From NCBI GenBank assembly GCA_002687335.1, contig NYZY01000089.1, positions 1-8,643 of the forward strand: a stretch of DNA of 8,643 nt, given 5' to 3'. A model generated the notes under the pieces. The model was given only the letters and a program-made list of their open reading frames with translations. It did not search any database and was not told where the DNA came from. Shown here piece by piece: positions 7,322 to 8,643 of the stretch; position 1 is the stretch's first letter; every line of letters begins with the position of its first letter. The stretch comes from Chloroflexota bacterium (lineage in GTDB: Bacteria; Chloroflexota; Dehalococcoidia; UBA1151; UBA1328). Position numbers and translations under genes: made by a program.

Positions 7322-7424
7322 GTCAGGCCAAACCTAGGCCCATTCATTCCAATACTTTTAGACCCAGCCCTTTTCACATTCGACCCAGTCAATTAATTTC
7401 GGCCCAAGCGTGAGTTCTACCACT
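7322..7424 (+). repeat. GRCCCA direct repeats upstream of the PEP-utilising enzyme gene
   Basis: Four same-strand copies of GRCCCA start at 7337 (GGCCCA), 7361 (GACCCA), 7382 (GACCCA) and 7401 (GGCCCA), spaced 24, 21 and 19 bases apart, about two helical turns each. The two middle copies extend to GACCCAG. The last ends a few bases before the possible GTG start at 7410. This arrangement can mark a multi-site activator or repressor, but the copies are short and chance is possible. Confidence 0.3.
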
Positions 7425-8643
7425 ATGCGGTCAGTCGATATCTCAAAATTCATAGTGGAAATCAACGAGGATGAATCACTCGACCCATCAGTGGTCGGGA
7501 GCAAGGCGGCCGCTGTTGCGGAACTAGCCAAACATAAAATAAAAGTCCCGCCATGTTTCACGATTAAGAGCAGTGTTTTTGATGATTTCATCCGGCCGAT
7601 AGCTGATGAAATCACGAACATTCTCGAAAAAGTCGAAACAGATAACGCTTCTTCAGCCTTTGAAGCCGCCGAGTCTATCTGCGAAATCCTAGCGTCACAA
7701 GAATTGCCCGTCGGTCTAACCGAAAGCGTTAAGTCACGATTAATATCAACGAAAACCACAATGGCAGTACGATCTTCCGCGACTACAGAAGACCTGAAAG
7801 ATGCCTCGTTTGCTGGAATATACGAGACATTTCTCGATGCTACTACACTGGAATCCGTTCTCAGACGGATCCGAGATGTATGGGCCTCCTATTACACAGG
7901 ACGGGCCATTTCCTATCGTCAGCAAAAAGGAATTGCCCACCAAAGCGGTTCTATGGCCGTACTGGTGATGGATTTGATTGACGCTGAAGCTGCAGGAGTC
8001 ATGTTCACACGTGACCCAAGGGATGGAAGCGATCATATTCTCATAAATGTAGCGTTAGGTCTTGGCGAGGGTGTGGTATCGGGTGAGGCCGAGGCTGATT
8101 CTTTCGTTCTTGAGACACGTTCGTTGGAAATCACCAAAAGAAACGTGATCGATAAGGAATGGATGTTCAAGCCACGCACCGCTGGAACTCTCAAACGCGT
8201 AAGAGTTCCAAGTGAAAAACGTGGTTCCCCGGCTATTAAAGACTCGACGCTAACAGCATTAGCCAAAACCGCTATGGAAATCAAAACTGCCACAGGAAGC
8301 CACAGAGATATCGAATTCGCCCTAAAAAACGACACTATTCACATACTGCAGTCACGTCCTATAACAGCAGGGGGCAATAAAAAAATCAAGTTCCCTGTTA
8401 GGTGGGGGGACTCTATTGAACGAAAGCGTCACTGGACCATACGAGGAACTGAACCCGCCCTACCGTTACACATCGACTATGTCCTTGCCTCAGCAGAAGC
8501 AGAAAAACGTTCTATTGCAACAGTCGGACAGTACATGGGTAGACGAAATCTAAAAAAAATTGTCAATGGATACATATTCACCGCTGACCCAGACTATGAT
8601 TCCGAAGTATTGGAATCACGCCTGCAAAAGCACCACGACAAAG
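7425..8643 (+). CDS. PEP-synthase/pyruvate phosphate dikinase-like enzyme (rifampicin-phosphotransferase-like), N-terminal part, runs off window
   Basis: 406 codons are open to the window edge with no stop. The ATP-grasp half of the PPDK_N (PEP/pyruvate-binding) family is complete: GSKAAAVAELAKHKIKVPP (25-43, Lys27), AVRSSATTEDLKDASFAGIY (114-133, Arg116), MAVLVMDLIDAEAAGVMFTR (177-196), GLGEGVVSGEAEADSFVL (212-229) and DIEFALKNDTIHILQSRPIT (295-314, with Glu297, Gln309 and Arg311). Then FPVRWGDSIERKRHW (323-337) opens a region that resembles the start of the middle domain of RPH-like proteins. The family transfers the beta-phosphate of ATP to a catalytic histidine near the C-terminus (unseen), then to pyruvate, a drug, or an unknown acceptor. 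The substrate cannot be told. I chose ATG 7425; an in-frame GTG at 7410 would add MSSTT. Neither has a strong Shine-Dalgarno. Confidence 0.85.
   Translation, partial: MRSVDISKFIVEINEDESLDPSVVGSKAAAVAELAKHKIKVPPCFTIKSSVFDDFIRPIADEITNILEKVETDNASSAFEAAESICEILASQELPVGLTESVKSRLISTKTTMAVRSSATTEDLKDASFAGIYETFLDATTLESVLRRIRDVWASYYTGRAISYRQQKGIAHQSGSMAVLVMDLIDAEAAGVMFTRDPRDGSDHILINVALGLGEGVVSGEAEADSFVLETRSLEITKRNVIDKEWMFKPRTAGTLKRVRVPSEKRGSPAIKDSTLTALAKTAMEIKTATGSHRDIEFALKNDTIHILQSRPITAGGNKKIKFPVRWGDSIERKRHWTIRGTEPALPLHIDYVLASAEAEKRSIATVGQYMGRRNLKKIVNGYIFTADPDYDSEVLESRLQKHHDK

Noticed and set aside
7322..7345. Possible terminator after secG (GGCC-N7-GGCC)
   Set aside because: A four-base stem with no T tract; better explained as part of the GRCCCA repeats.
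7373..7410. Promoter giving a leaderless GTG start for the PEP-utilising gene (TTCACA with TAATTT)
   Set aside because: The spacer would be 15 bp and the -10 matches at only about three positions.
7358..8335. Chain of minus-strand frames at the right end (7358-7759, 7746-8036, 8033-8335)
   Set aside because: The plus strand is open throughout and gives clear ATP-grasp motifs, so these are antisense shadows.
1..8643. tRNA or rRNA genes, CRISPR arrays, insertion sequences
   Set aside because: No cloverleaf-like segment, spaced repeat array, transposase frame or terminal inverted repeats were seen.

Overview
The window is ordinary bacterial core-genome DNA, rather AT-rich, with two divergent gene blocks and no mobile elements, RNA genes or CRISPR. 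I cannot name the organism. The GatB motif wording (YPDLMKGYQITQ rather than the actinobacterial PDMPKNFQTSQ form), the short SecG with its FRSRRGVEQLLF loop, and a SufU-type rather than IscU/SufE-type system make me lean weakly towards Chloroflexota (SAR202/Dehalococcoidia-like). This is recall of family resemblance, not a search result.

Left block, minus strand (5113 down to 1): a SUF iron-sulfur cluster assembly operon in the order sufB-sufC-sufD-sufS-sufU, with sufU cut by the window edge. sufC/sufD are 2 bp apart, and sufD/sufS and sufS/sufU overlap by ATGA, so the last four genes look translationally coupled. SufS (cysteine desulfurase) takes sulfur from cysteine, SufU is the expected sulfur acceptor, and SufB-SufC-SufD form the scaffold/ATPase complex on which the cluster is built. 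sufB begins with a TTG codon; two TTG candidates lie 21 bp apart.

The 348-bp (or 369-bp) gap between sufB and gatB holds divergent regulation. It has a good sigma70-like promoter for each side, an imperfect inverted repeat over the suf start point that resembles the E. coli IscR type-1 site, a possible leader hairpin before sufB, and phased GCAAAA repeats. The IscR/Rrf2-like operator is the most interesting regulatory signal here.

Right block, plus strand: gatB (subunit B of the Asp-tRNA(Asn)/Glu-tRNA(Gln) amidotransferase), secG (small Sec translocon subunit), and the first 406 codons of a large PEP-synthase/rifampicin-phosphotransferase-like enzyme that runs off the right end. The last gene is not known by function. 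Its ATP-grasp half is intact, but its substrate domain lies beyond the window. No rho-independent terminator was convincing anywhere.
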